Source: an uncultured Sunxiuqinia sp.
GTDB lineage: Bacteria; Bacteroidota; Bacteroidia; Bacteroidales; Prolixibacteraceae
Assembly: GCF_947495665.1 (NCBI RefSeq)
Contig: NZ_CANLZV010000001.1
Coordinates: 310,001 to 374,000, forward strand
DNA length: 64,000 nt
Direction of reading: 5' to 3'
Positions 35,792-44,025 of this stretch are shown piece after piece. Position numbers and translations under genes: made by a program. Each line of letters opens with the position of its first letter. Within the stretch, counting starts at the first letter, position 1. The notes beneath the pieces are model-generated. The model had not been told where the DNA came from, did not search any database, and saw only the letters and a list, made by a program, of their open reading frames with translations.

Positions 35792-36013
35792 ATGAAAGTT
35801 GAGCATATCAAAATTGGAACGCCAGTTACCTACTATACGGTAGTTAAAGCCAATGGCGAGAAATGGGATCCTAAGCCCACGTTTATAACCTCCAACCCCT
35901 GGACATTAGGTGATGGAGCAATTGTTTGCAAGGTTGATGGAGTAGCAGGCGGTGTGGCCATCAGCCACCTTGAAAAACGTGAGATTGTTGTCAACAAAAA
36001 GCCAAAATCATGA
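35792..36013 (+). CDS. Hypothetical small phage protein
   Basis: 73 residues, unrecognised. Beta-rich (VTYYTVVKANGEKWDPKPTFITS; GAIVCKVDGVAGGVAI), resembling small SH3-like or DNA-mimic-sized domains, without proof. ATGA overlap with the next gene. Confidence 0.55.
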   Translation: MKVEHIKIGTPVTYYTVVKANGEKWDPKPTFITSNPWTLGDGAIVCKVDGVAGGVAISHLEKREIVVNKKPKS

Positions 36014-36300
36014 AGGAGTTAATTGATGATCTAAAAAAGGCACTTAGCGAAAAGGAAGTGGCCCTAAGAAAATACAATGAAACTGTTGAAGAGGTCGAAT
36101 CCTGTAAGCAGTCAATAAAAAACACTCTGTATGGACTTGAAGATGCAAGTCCGGATAAATACATGCTTCCGGAGGGGCAGCACACCTATGACTTTGGCGG
36201 CGAGTTAATTTCAATTACTGTTGATGAAGGAGAAATAACGCACCTGGAGCCTTTTCGGGCAATAAAGATCAACATGTCAATCAAAAAGGAGAAATCATGA
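36010..36300 (+). CDS. Hypothetical coiled-coil phage protein
   Basis: 96 residues. N-terminal coiled coil (MKELIDDLKKALSEKEVALR and onward, to about 40) followed by a short beta domain. No family recognised. ATGA overlaps on both sides. Confidence 0.6.
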   Translation: MKELIDDLKKALSEKEVALRKYNETVEEVESCKQSIKNTLYGLEDASPDKYMLPEGQHTYDFGGELISITVDEGEITHLEPFRAIKINMSIKKEKS

Positions 36301-36542
36301 ACTATCCAAAACTCTTTATTACTGCATTCATGCAGGTCTTTCTGGTTAGCGCAAACACCTATTTTATCAGCCGTACCGAATGGGCAGGAATAGCCATTTG
36401 TGGGTTTGGAATTTCGTACCTCTGGACGATTAACGTCCGGAAGGTTGTTGTCGGATCCTGGCCTTCAAAAGTAATCTATGCTGTTGGGGCCATGTCGGGA
36501 GGGCTGCTGGGCGTGGTCATCGCAAGACTAATAAAGCCATGA
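36297..36542 (+). CDS. Small phage membrane protein with two or three TM segments
   Basis: 81 residues. Hydrophobic segments at about 6-23, 29-46 and 57-77 (VIYAVGAMSGGLLGVVIARL), joined by NVRKVVVGSWPSK. A good Shine-Dalgarno sequence (AAAAGGAG) precedes the ATG. Size and topology fit small phage inner-membrane proteins of unknown role; it lies in the early region, so it is not an obvious holin. Confidence 0.6.
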   Translation: MNYPKLFITAFMQVFLVSANTYFISRTEWAGIAICGFGISYLWTINVRKVVVGSWPSKVIYAVGAMSGGLLGVVIARLIKP

Positions 36543-36745
36543 GCAATAAAGGTACTTACCAACGCAAGTATTACCTGCACCGGCGGGTAAAGAAAGCCGG
36601 CTTTAGCTTGCAGCTGGAGCAAACACACAAAACCATATCGGTGTATCCCGATGAAATGGATTCGGCCCGCGAAAATAAGTACGTAGCCGAATTGCAGGCC
36701 AAACACAACTACGGAGTTCAAATTTTAAACCCAATGATGAAATGA
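36539..36745 (+). CDS. Hypothetical basic phage protein
   Basis: 68 residues, unrecognised; basic N-terminal part (KGTYQRKYYLHRRVKKAGF) followed by short strands. ATGA overlaps with both neighbours show tight coupling. Confidence 0.55.
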   Translation: MSNKGTYQRKYYLHRRVKKAGFSLQLEQTHKTISVYPDEMDSARENKYVAELQAKHNYGVQILNPMMK

Positions 36746-37086
36746 TGGACAAACTCAAATACTCAACCAACTGGAACAACAAGCTGAATTGTAAGATCCA
36801 CACCACCTTCAGGATGCACAACCCCAAGCGGTTTTATCCGGGCAAACAGTTTATTGAAGAATTGAACGGCAAACCTGTTAACCGGGTAAAGGTGCTGGCA
36901 GTATATCCCCGGCAGCTCGATCAGGTTACCAACCTCGAAGCCTACCACGACACCGGCTACAGCTTGCCGCAGTTCAAGAAAATTGTGACCACCATGTACA
37001 AAAACAAAGCGCATGTCCCCAGTCAGCTTTTCGACCTGGTGCTGCTCGAAGTTCAGGACAGCCAACAAACCTTAATGCAACAGTAA
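36742..37086 (+). CDS. Hypothetical phage protein, possibly ASCH/PUA-like
   Basis: 114 residues. KIHTTFRMHNPKRFYPGKQF followed by VKVLAVYPRQLDQVTNLEAY recalls the small beta barrel of ASCH domains, which bind RNA or modified nucleotides. The similarity is weak and pattern-based. ATGA overlap with the preceding gene. Confidence 0.5.
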   Translation: MMDKLKYSTNWNNKLNCKIHTTFRMHNPKRFYPGKQFIEELNGKPVNRVKVLAVYPRQLDQVTNLEAYHDTGYSLPQFKKIVTTMYKNKAHVPSQLFDLVLLEVQDSQQTLMQQ

Positions 37087-37097
37087 AAATTGAAGTA

Positions 37098-37784
37098 ATG
37101 GCAAAAATTAAAAGCGAAAAATACCAAATAGGAGAGAAGGAGATTAATGTAAACTTCAATTGTAACTCACGTGGAGTTTTCAGCTGCAATCTTCATACTA
37201 CCTTGCAAGAGGAGCTTGGCCTTAAGGGGCGATTAGAGTTTCCTTCATTGAAAGAGTTGGAAGAAACAATTGACAAGGCGGTTTTGGAATATAAAAACTC
37301 TAAGACTTCACATGAATTAATTATTGGCATTAAGTACGGTGCGTCAGGACAATTCTCGAGGAACGAAAAGGGCGAGACTTTTCCTGAATTCTTAGGTGCC
37401 TGGAGTAAATATTCAATTTCAGCGTCGTTTAGAGAAATCAATTCAATTATTGGATTTGACTTTCGTGTTTTGATCAAAGAAAATCGAGATGGAAGAATCA
37501 AATACTTTGAAGCAAACAGAGTGAGTGACTCACCCCAACGAGTAAGGATGAATCGAGTTGTTGGAGATTTTGTGTCAAATGCAGCCGCTTACCTTCAGGA
37601 TAATGAAAAGCTGATTAAATATACTGAAGCGGCCTTCAATAACTTAATAGCAATCAACAAGCAGCTACAAAGAGCCAGTGAGTTTTTACTAAAGCTTGCT
37701 GCTTCAGAACAGCTGGAGCTAATTCTTAATTCAGAAAATCAAAATTTACTTCAGGCTCATGAAACTCCGGCCACGCACCCGTGA
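37098..37784 (+). CDS. Hypothetical phage protein
   Basis: 228 residues, unrecognised. N-terminal half beta-rich with GVFSCNLHTTLQEELGLKGR; the C-terminal half is helical (AYLQDNEKLIKYTEAAFNNL). It is a common size for early phage proteins of unknown function. The last 26 bp overlap the next gene. Confidence 0.58.
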   Translation: MAKIKSEKYQIGEKEINVNFNCNSRGVFSCNLHTTLQEELGLKGRLEFPSLKELEETIDKAVLEYKNSKTSHELIIGIKYGASGQFSRNEKGETFPEFLGAWSKYSISASFREINSIIGFDFRVLIKENRDGRIKYFEANRVSDSPQRVRMNRVVGDFVSNAAAYLQDNEKLIKYTEAAFNNLIAINKQLQRASEFLLKLAASEQLELILNSENQNLLQAHETPATHP

Positions 37785-37962
37785 GGAAGCCTTTCGGGCC
37801 ATACAAGCCTTGAAGGATCCGGGACAGGAAGCTTACCTGGTTGACTCATTTGGTGAACCGATAATCCGGATTACCAACACCCAGGGAGTAAGATGGCAGC
37901 CTGGAAACGTAATTACCTGCCCGGAGCAACTGGAAGTAAAACAATATCAAATAATCGCATAA
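37759..37962 (+). CDS. Hypothetical small phage protein
   Basis: 67 residues, unrecognised. Contains REEAFRAIQALKDPGQEAYLV followed by a short beta end. It overlaps the preceding gene by 26 bp and precedes the replication gene at 37966 by 3 bp. Confidence 0.5.
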   Translation: MKLRPRTREEAFRAIQALKDPGQEAYLVDSFGEPIIRITNTQGVRWQPGNVITCPEQLEVKQYQIIA

Positions 37963-37965
37963 GAC

Positions 37966-38424
37966 ATGATTAAAGAATGGAATAACATCTGTGGCCAAAT
38001 CAACACCGCAGAAGGAAAGCTACAAGACTTTATCGAAAAGGCTGGTCTGTCGCAACTGCAGGCCAACAAGCTGCAAAAGTTTACGAAGGAGTGGAACCAA
38101 ACGAAGAAAATGGCTGAGCAGTTCGACCAATTTATCTCTCCGGTAGATCCAATTAAGGTCGAGTCGCCATTTGATCAGGAAGACTTCCGCTACATCTGGA
38201 AAATGTGGAAGGAGTATTTGCAGGAGCAGCACGGGATCCTGATGCGCTCACGCATGGAGCAAGCCAGCCTCGACTACCTGGAAGAAATATCCGGTGGGGA
38301 TGTTGATAAGGCCATTGCTTACATCCGGTTCGCCATGAAAGGTCCTTACCGTTCCTTTTTTAAAGTAGAAGAAAACGACAAATTAAAACCTCCAAAATCA
38401 AACAACGATGCAGGTGATTTCTAA
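37966..38424 (+). CDS. Replisome-organiser-like phage protein
   Basis: 152 residues. The region FDQEDFRYIWKMWKEYLQEQHG with MRSRMEQASLDYLEEISGGD and AIAYIRFAMKGPYRSFF (about 68-135) resembles helical C-terminal domains of phage replication initiation proteins. These precede a DnaC-like helicase loader, as here, with a 17-bp gene overlap. It likely recruits the loader or DNA. Confidence 0.55.
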   Translation: MIKEWNNICGQINTAEGKLQDFIEKAGLSQLQANKLQKFTKEWNQTKKMAEQFDQFISPVDPIKVESPFDQEDFRYIWKMWKEYLQEQHGILMRSRMEQASLDYLEEISGGDVDKAIAYIRFAMKGPYRSFFKVEENDKLKPPKSNNDAGDF

Positions 38425-39109
38425 CAACATTCGCCAAATGCGAACAGCCAACGACCAGGAAAAATTGCAGCAGCAAATTAAAGAAAAGGCATACCAGCTG
38501 CGCACCTATAAAGCAAGCATCCCGATGAACTACGAGGTATTCAAACAGCTGATTACCTATTATGCGCAGGAGATCCTGGTTCAGCGATCAGTCAATGCCC
38601 AGTACACGATTGACCGGCACAACGGGCCAATCATTAAGCAGCTGTACCTGTATTTTACCAACAATCCGGAGTGTGCCTGGAACCTGAACGCCGGCTTAGT
38701 TTTTGGCGGGAAAATCGGCTGCGGCAAGTCGGTACTGATGATGGCTTACCTGAACCTATCGAACGAATACAGCCGCCGCCGGACAACCATGGTGCATAGT
38801 AAAACGCTGGCCGGGCTGATTAAGCAAAAAGGAATGGAGTTTTACGAAAAGCGACCTCTGTTTATCGACGAGCTGGGACGCGAGGAGTCGGAAGTGAAGG
38901 ACTTCGGCAACGTCATTAAGCCGGTGATCGACCTGTTTGCACTTCGCTACGAAGCCGGATCGAGAACCTACGCCACGACCAATTTCAACTTCGACGGACT
39001 GGAGAAGTTCTATACCGCATTCATCCGAAGCCGCATGGAAGAAATGATGACGCTTGTTCACATGCCTGGCGAAAGCAGAAGACTGAAGAATCAAGTAAAA
39101 ACCAAATAA
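38408..39109 (+). CDS. DnaC-like AAA+ helicase loader
   Basis: 233 residues. Walker A GGKIGCGKS (100-108) and Walker B PLFIDELGR (150-158). The ATTNF sensor-like segment and a final arginine cluster (SRMEEMMTLV) follow. Position after the replisome-organiser-like gene and size match phage DnaC/IstB-type loaders. No DnaB helicase is seen, so it may load the host helicase or work with the VirE-like protein downstream. Confidence 0.8.
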   Translation: MQVISNNIRQMRTANDQEKLQQQIKEKAYQLRTYKASIPMNYEVFKQLITYYAQEILVQRSVNAQYTIDRHNGPIIKQLYLYFTNNPECAWNLNAGLVFGGKIGCGKSVLMMAYLNLSNEYSRRRTTMVHSKTLAGLIKQKGMEFYEKRPLFIDELGREESEVKDFGNVIKPVIDLFALRYEAGSRTYATTNFNFDGLEKFYTAFIRSRMEEMMTLVHMPGESRRLKNQVKTK

Positions 39110-39119
39110 GAATATAACA

Positions 39120-39344
39120 ATGAGAAAAGTTGAAGATTTACAAGTTACAGTAACCTACCGGGTAGGTCTAGGCGACGTCAGCATGCCTGAGAAAGTTTAT
39201 AAGCAGCTTTTTGATGCAGCAAAAAACGGCGATGAAATTGACGGCAGTAGCATGACGTATAGCGATGCCGCAGAGTGGCTAAGCGACAATATCCGTGAGC
39301 GGGATTGCATGGACTGGGAGTGTGAAATAGATGAACTTTCTTAA
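39120..39344 (+). CDS. Hypothetical acidic phage protein
   Basis: 74 residues, acidic. VTVTYRVGLGDVSMPEKVYKQLFDAAKNGDEIDG followed by AAEWLSDNIRERDCMDWECEIDEL resembles short phage proteins of unknown function. It follows the loader gene by 10 bp. Confidence 0.58.
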   Translation: MRKVEDLQVTVTYRVGLGDVSMPEKVYKQLFDAAKNGDEIDGSSMTYSDAAEWLSDNIRERDCMDWECEIDELS

Positions 39345-39374
39345 ACAATACGACCAAATAAAAATCAGACGATT

Positions 39375-39605
39375 ATGCAATATTTTGTGATAACAACCAA
39401 CAAAGAAACAGCTCAGGCCATTGAGCAAGTCTTTCAGAGCCCGGTATTGTCAACAGGGAGAACAGTCGCTCTTGGCAAGATAAAACACGAACCCAACTAT
39501 TCGACAGTCCAAATCATTGCTGATCCAGCAGAAGAGAAGATAAATCCAGAAGATATTTTTTGGATGGGATTTCATTCAGGTACATGTGCCCAAATGCCTA
39601 AATAA
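39375..39605 (+). CDS. Hypothetical phage protein
   Basis: 76 residues, unrecognised. Short alpha/beta arrangement (QYFVITTNKETAQAIEQVF...). No motif assigned. Six bp separate its stop from the 45-codon gene at 39612. Confidence 0.55.
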   Translation: MQYFVITTNKETAQAIEQVFQSPVLSTGRTVALGKIKHEPNYSTVQIIADPAEEKINPEDIFWMGFHSGTCAQMPK

Positions 39606-39611
39606 TCAGCT

Positions 39612-39749
39612 ATGACAAAGAAAACAACAGTAACCGCCATTTTTCCGGGCATTGGGAAAGTCGAGATCTCGAAAGAGCGTGCTGACCAAATCAGGAACTT
39701 GCAGCGGATCATCCGGGAACAGAAGGAAAAAGAATCAAAAACCAAATAA
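39612..39749 (+). CDS. Small basic phage protein, 45 residues
   Basis: ATG at 39612, TAA at 39747. The protein opens with a beta-like TVTAIFPGIGKVEIS and ends in a charged helix (DQIRNLQRIIREQKEKES). It fills an otherwise unexplained gap in the early operon. It shares the start ATGACAAA with other early genes. Function unknown. Confidence 0.5.
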   Translation: MTKKTTVTAIFPGIGKVEISKERADQIRNLQRIIREQKEKESKTK

Positions 39750-39761
39750 AATCAAACGGTT

Positions 39762-40091
39762 ATGGAAAATATACCAATCAATAAAGTAAAACAGATCCGC
39801 GAAGAATTTGGCCTGACTCACATCGTCATTTTCGGAATGATTGAAGGTGAGAACAACTTTGTTGCAACTCATGGGAAGACAGCAATACAGGCTAAGGAAG
39901 CGGCTCAATACGGTAATAATTTGAAAGGGATACTTGGTTGGCCGCTGCAGTTATGCCGTGCGGAACCTTTAAAAAGAGTATGTAAAAATTGCTCATTCTG
40001 GCAACGAGAATACTGCATGTTTAAACCTGAACCAATAAGAAGAGGCGGGCTGTCAAGGGCTTGTGGAGAACATTTTGAACCCAATAAATAA
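39762..40091 (+). CDS. Hypothetical phage protein with C-terminal Cys cluster
   Basis: 109 residues. The C-terminal third has CKNCSFWQREYCMF and a later CGEHF, a likely zinc-binding arrangement (C-x2-C-x7-C-x16-C by count). The N-terminal half is alpha/beta (QIREEFGLTHIVIFGMIEG). Such DNA- or RNA-handling small proteins are frequent near phage replication genes; the function is unknown. Confidence 0.6.
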   Translation: MENIPINKVKQIREEFGLTHIVIFGMIEGENNFVATHGKTAIQAKEAAQYGNNLKGILGWPLQLCRAEPLKRVCKNCSFWQREYCMFKPEPIRRGGLSRACGEHFEPNK

Positions 40092-40099
40092 AAACGATT

Positions 40100-40426
40100 A
40101 TGGCACTAAGTTTTGAAAGCGTAAAGAAAGCATATGAAGTACTTAATGAGATCAAAAAAACAGTTCTTCCGGAACTAACAATAAATTCATGGCCCGAAGA
40201 CCTATTAGAATGGTCGGAAGATAAACGTGAAAACCCAGAACCAAACACAGTCTATGGATTCGATAAAAAATCAGACGACGGCTGGGAGAACCTGATATTC
40301 TTTGTTGAAACTCCATCCAAAGAGCTTAAAGCCAAATTTGATGAACTTAAGGACCGAGTTCCAAACTCATCAATGCTCAAACGATATAGTCAAAATACCG
40401 ATCTGTACGTTATCGGATGGTTTTAA
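40100..40426 (+). CDS. Hypothetical phage protein
   Basis: 108 residues, unrecognised; ends in SQNTDLYVIGWF. Contains SFESVKKAYEVLNEIKKTV followed by an acidic middle. Located between the Cys-cluster gene and the VirE-like gene. Confidence 0.55.
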   Translation: MALSFESVKKAYEVLNEIKKTVLPELTINSWPEDLLEWSEDKRENPEPNTVYGFDKKSDDGWENLIFFVETPSKELKAKFDELKDRVPNSSMLKRYSQNTDLYVIGWF

Positions 40427-40452
40427 ACCCAATCAAAACAAACCTCTAAAAC

Positions 40453-40470
40453 ACCGGCTTTCAGGCCGGT
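40453..40470 (+). promoter_or_regulatory. Hairpin before the VirE-like gene
   Basis: ACCGGC/GCCGGT, 6-bp GC-rich stem with loop TTTCAG, 18 bp upstream of the next ATG. It is followed by a weak T-rich tract, so it may attenuate or terminate the early transcript, or act in the leader of the primase gene. Confidence 0.45.
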
Positions 40471-40488
40471 TAAATTATTTATACCGCT

Positions 40489-41709
40489 ATGGCCAAAAAA
40501 TTCACCGAAACTAAAATCCCTTCCAACGGTTCGAACCGCGTCAGTCTGGTTAAGGAATTCCTTAACACCAACTACGACATCAAAATCAACATATTCGACA
40601 ATACCAAGGTGATGATCGCTTCAAAGTCGCGTGAGTACGATCAGGAGATTAGCATTGAAGACATTTCGCTGCACATGCTGGAGGAGGGAATTACCGGAGC
40701 CGACTCGATCCTGAAGAAGATCCTGACCAGCCCGAACCAAACCGTTCCTTACAATCCGATCAAAGAGTACTTTCAATCGCTTGAAGGTACCTATGGCGGC
40801 GAATCGCACATCGACCTGTTATGCACCTTTTTGAAAGCCCGCGACTTTGGCGACAAAGAAGAAGAAAACTACTACCAGAAACGCCTGGTGTACACCTTTC
40901 GAAAGTGGTTGGTGGCTACCGTTGCCTGCGCCATGGGCGAAAAGGCTAACGATGCCATGTTTGTGGTGGTAAACTCCGATACCGGCATCGGTAAATCAGG
41001 GCTGTTGGAATACCTGGTTCCGGATCTGCTGAAGTCGTATTACACCAAGTCGGTTAAAGACATGAGCTACCCCGATATGTTTACAACCAACCTGTTGATT
41101 CAGTTCGACGAAATGGTTGGCCTCACCCGAAGCACAGCGGAGGAGTTTAAGAACATTTTATCCTCACTGTACATCAACGTATCCAAACGCTTCACTTCGA
41201 CCAAACAGCGCTATGCCAGCGCCTGTGGAACCACCAATAAGGATGCCGAGCATGGTGGCTTCATTCATCCGGACATGAGCTTACGACGGTTTGCCGTGAA
41301 TCACATTGACGAAATTGACTGGGAAGGCTATACCAAGGTCATTGATGTGGATCAGATTTGGGCCGAAGCTTATATGTTGCTTTCTCAGAATTTCGAATAT
41401 ACCTGGAATAAGAAGGATTTTACCGAATTTGAAGATTATAACAGCCGGTTCCTGATTCAAACCTCCAGCTTCCGCATCCTGAAAGAATGGTACCGCGCTC
41501 CGGAACCAGGCGAAGAAGACATGGCCGAGTTTAAACAACCAGTCGAGATCTTACGCGATTTGAAGAAAGCCCGCAAAGTAAATGCTTCCATGACCTCCAT
41601 TACCGATGTGAATATTGGTATTGCCTTGCGGCAGCTTATGTTTGTTCGTTATGCAAAGAAAGTAAAAGGTCAAAGCCGGTATGGTTATGATGTGATCCCG
41701 TTATTCTGA
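40489..41709 (+). CDS. VirE/P4-type primase-helicase-like ATPase
   Basis: 406 residues. Walker A NSDTGIGKSGL (162-172) and Walker B LLIQFDEM (about 205-212) with the downstream SLRRFAVNHIDEIDWEGY segment match the VirE (virulence-associated E) domain shared with phage primase-helicases. No separate primase domain is visible at the N terminus, which is only about 150 residues. It follows the replication genes and precedes an iteron array, supporting a role in origin function. Confidence 0.82.
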   Translation: MAKKFTETKIPSNGSNRVSLVKEFLNTNYDIKINIFDNTKVMIASKSREYDQEISIEDISLHMLEEGITGADSILKKILTSPNQTVPYNPIKEYFQSLEGTYGGESHIDLLCTFLKARDFGDKEEENYYQKRLVYTFRKWLVATVACAMGEKANDAMFVVVNSDTGIGKSGLLEYLVPDLLKSYYTKSVKDMSYPDMFTTNLLIQFDEMVGLTRSTAEEFKNILSSLYINVSKRFTSTKQRYASACGTTNKDAEHGGFIHPDMSLRRFAVNHIDEIDWEGYTKVIDVDQIWAEAYMLLSQNFEYTWNKKDFTEFEDYNSRFLIQTSSFRILKEWYRAPEPGEEDMAEFKQPVEILRDLKKARKVNASMTSITDVNIGIALRQLMFVRYAKKVKGQSRYGYDVIPLF

Positions 41710-42029
41710 TCTTGACTTAGTATTATAAACTTAATAAAGTAGAATTCTTATTCTACTTATTAAAAACTTAAAAAGAAAATATAAAAATGGTTTTCGCTTA
41801 CAACCTTACAACCGCCATTGTAACCCTAAAGATAATCAGACGCTTTGAGGTTGTAACCGACACCCAAAAAAGCACTTACAACCCACTTACAACCGCTTAC
41901 AACCCCAAAAAGGTTACAACCGCTTTTTGTGAGTCAATGCGCTGTATTACTGAGCTGTATGAGATGGTTGTAGGTTGTAAGTGGGTTCCGAAATTTTTAT
42001 TTAAAAGTTGAATTTTAAACCAAAAAACG
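41710..42029. other. Candidate replication origin: hairpin, AT-rich tract and TTACAACC iterons
   Basis: About 320 bp without a credible gene, directly after the VirE-like gene. An AT-rich inverted repeat AAGTAGAAT/ATTCTACTT (41737-41745 with 41750-41758) and an AT-rich run are followed by TTACAACC copies at 41798, 41806, 41876, 41887, 41897 and 41914. Inverted copies lie at 41849 and 41973, with a near copy at 41966. Three forward copies are 10-11 bp apart. This combination is typical of phage or plasmid origins. Confidence 0.65.
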
Positions 42030-42266
42030 ATGAGCAAACAAATTGAAATCAAAATCGACCGGTCCACACTCCCAGCGGATGGGCAGGAAGTGGAGTGGCA
42101 AACCCAAAACGACATCGATGAACAGCAGTGGAAGCGGGGAGTGTTCCGCGAAGGCGATGACCTGTTCACCGTTGGCTTCGGCGAAACATCACGCCACTTC
42201 GACTGCATGTGGCAAGTGCATCACTGGCGCCCGTATGAGAAGAAACTAACAAGTTTGTGTTTATAG
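42030..42266 (+). CDS. Hypothetical phage protein
   Basis: 78 residues, unrecognised. KIDRSTLPADGQEVEWQTQNDIDEQQWKRGVF and ending with WQVHHWRPYEKK. Small beta-rich domain. First gene after the iteron array. Confidence 0.55.
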   Translation: MSKQIEIKIDRSTLPADGQEVEWQTQNDIDEQQWKRGVFREGDDLFTVGFGETSRHFDCMWQVHHWRPYEKKLTSLCL

Positions 42267-42331
42267 ATTTAAGAAACACGATTGCCTTTTTTGTGGTAAA
42301 TTGCATGAACTAAATTTTTAAGCACTAAAAC

Positions 42332-42724
42332 ATGACAGATTTTTTTAGAATCAACATGCCTTACGGGCTGCACCGAAATGACAACGGAGAGTGGATGGCT
42401 TTTAATAGGGAGAACATGCCAATTGGGATAAACAAAAAAACGATTGAGTATGATCAGCATTCGAACTATGGAGACCTTCCAGTCTTTACATCTTATCCCA
42501 GATTGTCTGAAGAAATCTTATTGAGGTTATCTGCCGATAAGGGATCGATTCAAAGAGATAAAGATGGAGAAATCAATAAGATCTTTTTATACAACGATTT
42601 TTCCAATCCCGTTAATAATCTTAAAGAAGTATCGGACCATTTCGAAAAATATTGGTGCAAACTTCGATTGTTGTCAACTGTTTGCTTTAGATATCCGGAA
42701 CAGACCGAACATTTAGTAAAGTAA
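42332..42724 (+). CDS. Hypothetical phage protein
   Basis: 130 residues, unrecognised. Contains the start FFRINMPYGLHRNDNGEWMAFNREN, which looks like a compact beta domain, then a helical end (ILLRLSADKGSIQRDKDGE). It is the last gene before a strong terminator at 42749. Confidence 0.55.
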   Translation: MTDFFRINMPYGLHRNDNGEWMAFNRENMPIGINKKTIEYDQHSNYGDLPVFTSYPRLSEEILLRLSADKGSIQRDKDGEINKIFLYNDFSNPVNNLKEVSDHFEKYWCKLRLLSTVCFRYPEQTEHLVK

Positions 42725-42998
42725 AAACAACAGATTAAGGCAAAAGAGAATGGCAACGAAATCAACTTCGTTGCCATTTTTTATTTTGGATGACTTGTTT
42801 AAGTCAGGTTTAATTATCAAAGAATAATAATTTTCCTAAAATCGGGCGGAATAAATGGAACAAGAATTGCATTTTAAGATCTGGAATAATTGAGATCAGT
42901 GCGTAGTGATTGAAAAGGTAGACAAAAAGGACCAAGTAGACTTGGCAAATCTCAGTTTGTAAATTATATTTATAAAAATAACCGAGATAGAGTTTGCT
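42725..42998. other. Gap with early/late boundary terminator
   Basis: About 270 bp. The left part holds the terminator 42749-42785, which ends the early/replication transcript. The rest is AT-rich and may contain the late promoter, since capsid genes begin at 42999 and 44023, but I could not fix a -7/-33 pair. Confidence 0.55.
42749..42785 (+). terminator. Strong rho-independent terminator
   Basis: AATGGCAACGAA and TTCGTTGCCATT form a perfect 12-bp stem, loop ATCAAC, followed by TTTTATTTT. It separates the replication genes from the late region. Confidence 0.88.
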
Positions 42999-43511
42999 AT
43001 GAAGTTGGACCTTTCAACCAAACCACAAGTCACCGTATCGTTAAATCCACTGCTGGAGGCCTATTGCCGCTTCATCTTCAATACGCCGGCCAAGCAAAAG
43101 GAAATTATCGTCAGCCGCACTCACGACATCGGTAAGCTGATCCACTCCAATGTCGTTACCAGCGACCTCCCCGTAAGGCGGCCTTTCATGGATCATCCGG
43201 TTACCTTTATTTTACCAGTGAATCCAATCAACCGGCATTCGGTTTACTCCCACTTTTTGAAAGTCAGCAACTGGGGGGAGCAGAAGATCCAGGACGGAAT
43301 AGAGTATGAGTACCGCAAGTGGGTGGAGCGCCGGTTTGAGATTGGATACGAAGTAAAGTGGAGTCAGAAGGAAATTATCAACGCCGTTTTGCGTGGTCTG
43401 AACATCCGAAATAATGCAGCAAATTACGATGCGGTGAAGAAAATCGACTACCGCAACCGGCGAAAAACAGAAGAAAAACGATTTGAAATGCTGCTAAATT
43501 CTGATTATTAG
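42999..43511 (+). CDS. Hypothetical phage protein of the late region
   Basis: 170 residues, unrecognised. RKWVERRFEIGYEVKWSQKEIINAVLRGLNI suggests a mixed alpha/beta domain with a basic, helical C terminus. First gene of the late cluster, with a long upstream gap. It could be a regulator or a head-assembly factor. Confidence 0.5.
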   Translation: MKLDLSTKPQVTVSLNPLLEAYCRFIFNTPAKQKEIIVSRTHDIGKLIHSNVVTSDLPVRRPFMDHPVTFILPVNPINRHSVYSHFLKVSNWGEQKIQDGIEYEYRKWVERRFEIGYEVKWSQKEIINAVLRGLNIRNNAANYDAVKKIDYRNRRKTEEKRFEMLLNSDY

Positions 43512-43576
43512 GCAGATAGAAAATAATTTCATAGTTTTTGCAAGAAAAAGGTCGTTTTACTATAAATCAGTTTATT

Positions 43577-43954
43577 ATGAACAGCGCAGTTATCACGAAA
43601 ATAGAATACCAGCTGGATGGTCAGCAGGATTTTTCAGAAATAGAGATTATTCCTCATTCAGCGAAAATGAGCGAAGACCATGCCCGGACCCGTGCCGGTG
43701 ATCTGCATAAAACCAATGCGCAGTTTAATATAGCAAAAGTCTGCCCGGAAACGGATTCAATCCTTTTGGCTGTAAAAAGCCGAAGAGCGCAGTTCCGGAT
43801 TACGGACGCAAACGGAGTGATTCACCTGGTTGGCAGCACGAGCTACCCCGCGCGTCTTAGTTATGAAAAAGGACTGGATGGATCTCCTGGTTCTTTTAAT
43901 GGCTATCGATGCCTGATTACCTGTAGTTCGCCTGTTGGCAGTTCTGCTTCTTAA
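43577..43954 (+). CDS. Hypothetical phage protein of the late region
   Basis: 125 residues from the ATG at 43577; an upstream TTG at 43538 is possible. Strand-rich (SAVITKIEYQLDGQQDFSEI; RRAQFRITDANGVIHLVGSTSYP). No family recognised. The next gene is the capsid protease. Confidence 0.5.
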   Translation: MNSAVITKIEYQLDGQQDFSEIEIIPHSAKMSEDHARTRAGDLHKTNAQFNIAKVCPETDSILLAVKSRRAQFRITDANGVIHLVGSTSYPARLSYEKGLDGSPGSFNGYRCLITCSSPVGSSAS

Positions 43955-43994
43955 AACTTACAGTCCTTTATTTCGCCTCATTTCTGTAGTAAAG

Positions 43995-44025
43995 TTGTAA
44001 TGTACTTAAATGTATCATTACAATG
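43995..44025 (+). promoter_or_regulatory. Inverted repeat at the capsid protease start
   Basis: TTGTAATG (43995-44002) and CATTACAA (44016-44023) pair across 13 bases and the second arm ends at the A of the ATG (44023-44025). In the mRNA this would place the start codon at the foot of a hairpin. It could also be a DNA operator. Confidence 0.4.

Noticed and set aside
36297-36542. Holin
   Set aside because: Two or three membrane segments fit, but it lies in the early operon and has no neighbouring endolysin.
41787-42011. 74-codon plus-strand open frame over the iterons
   Set aside because: Its translation simply repeats YN-LTT words from TTACAACC copies; the region is better explained as an origin.
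30538-42941. GTCTAC/GTAGAC words at 30538, 30547, 30578 and 42918, 42936 as possible shared operator or att core
   Set aside because: Only 6 bp, irregular spacing and no longer match between the two regions.
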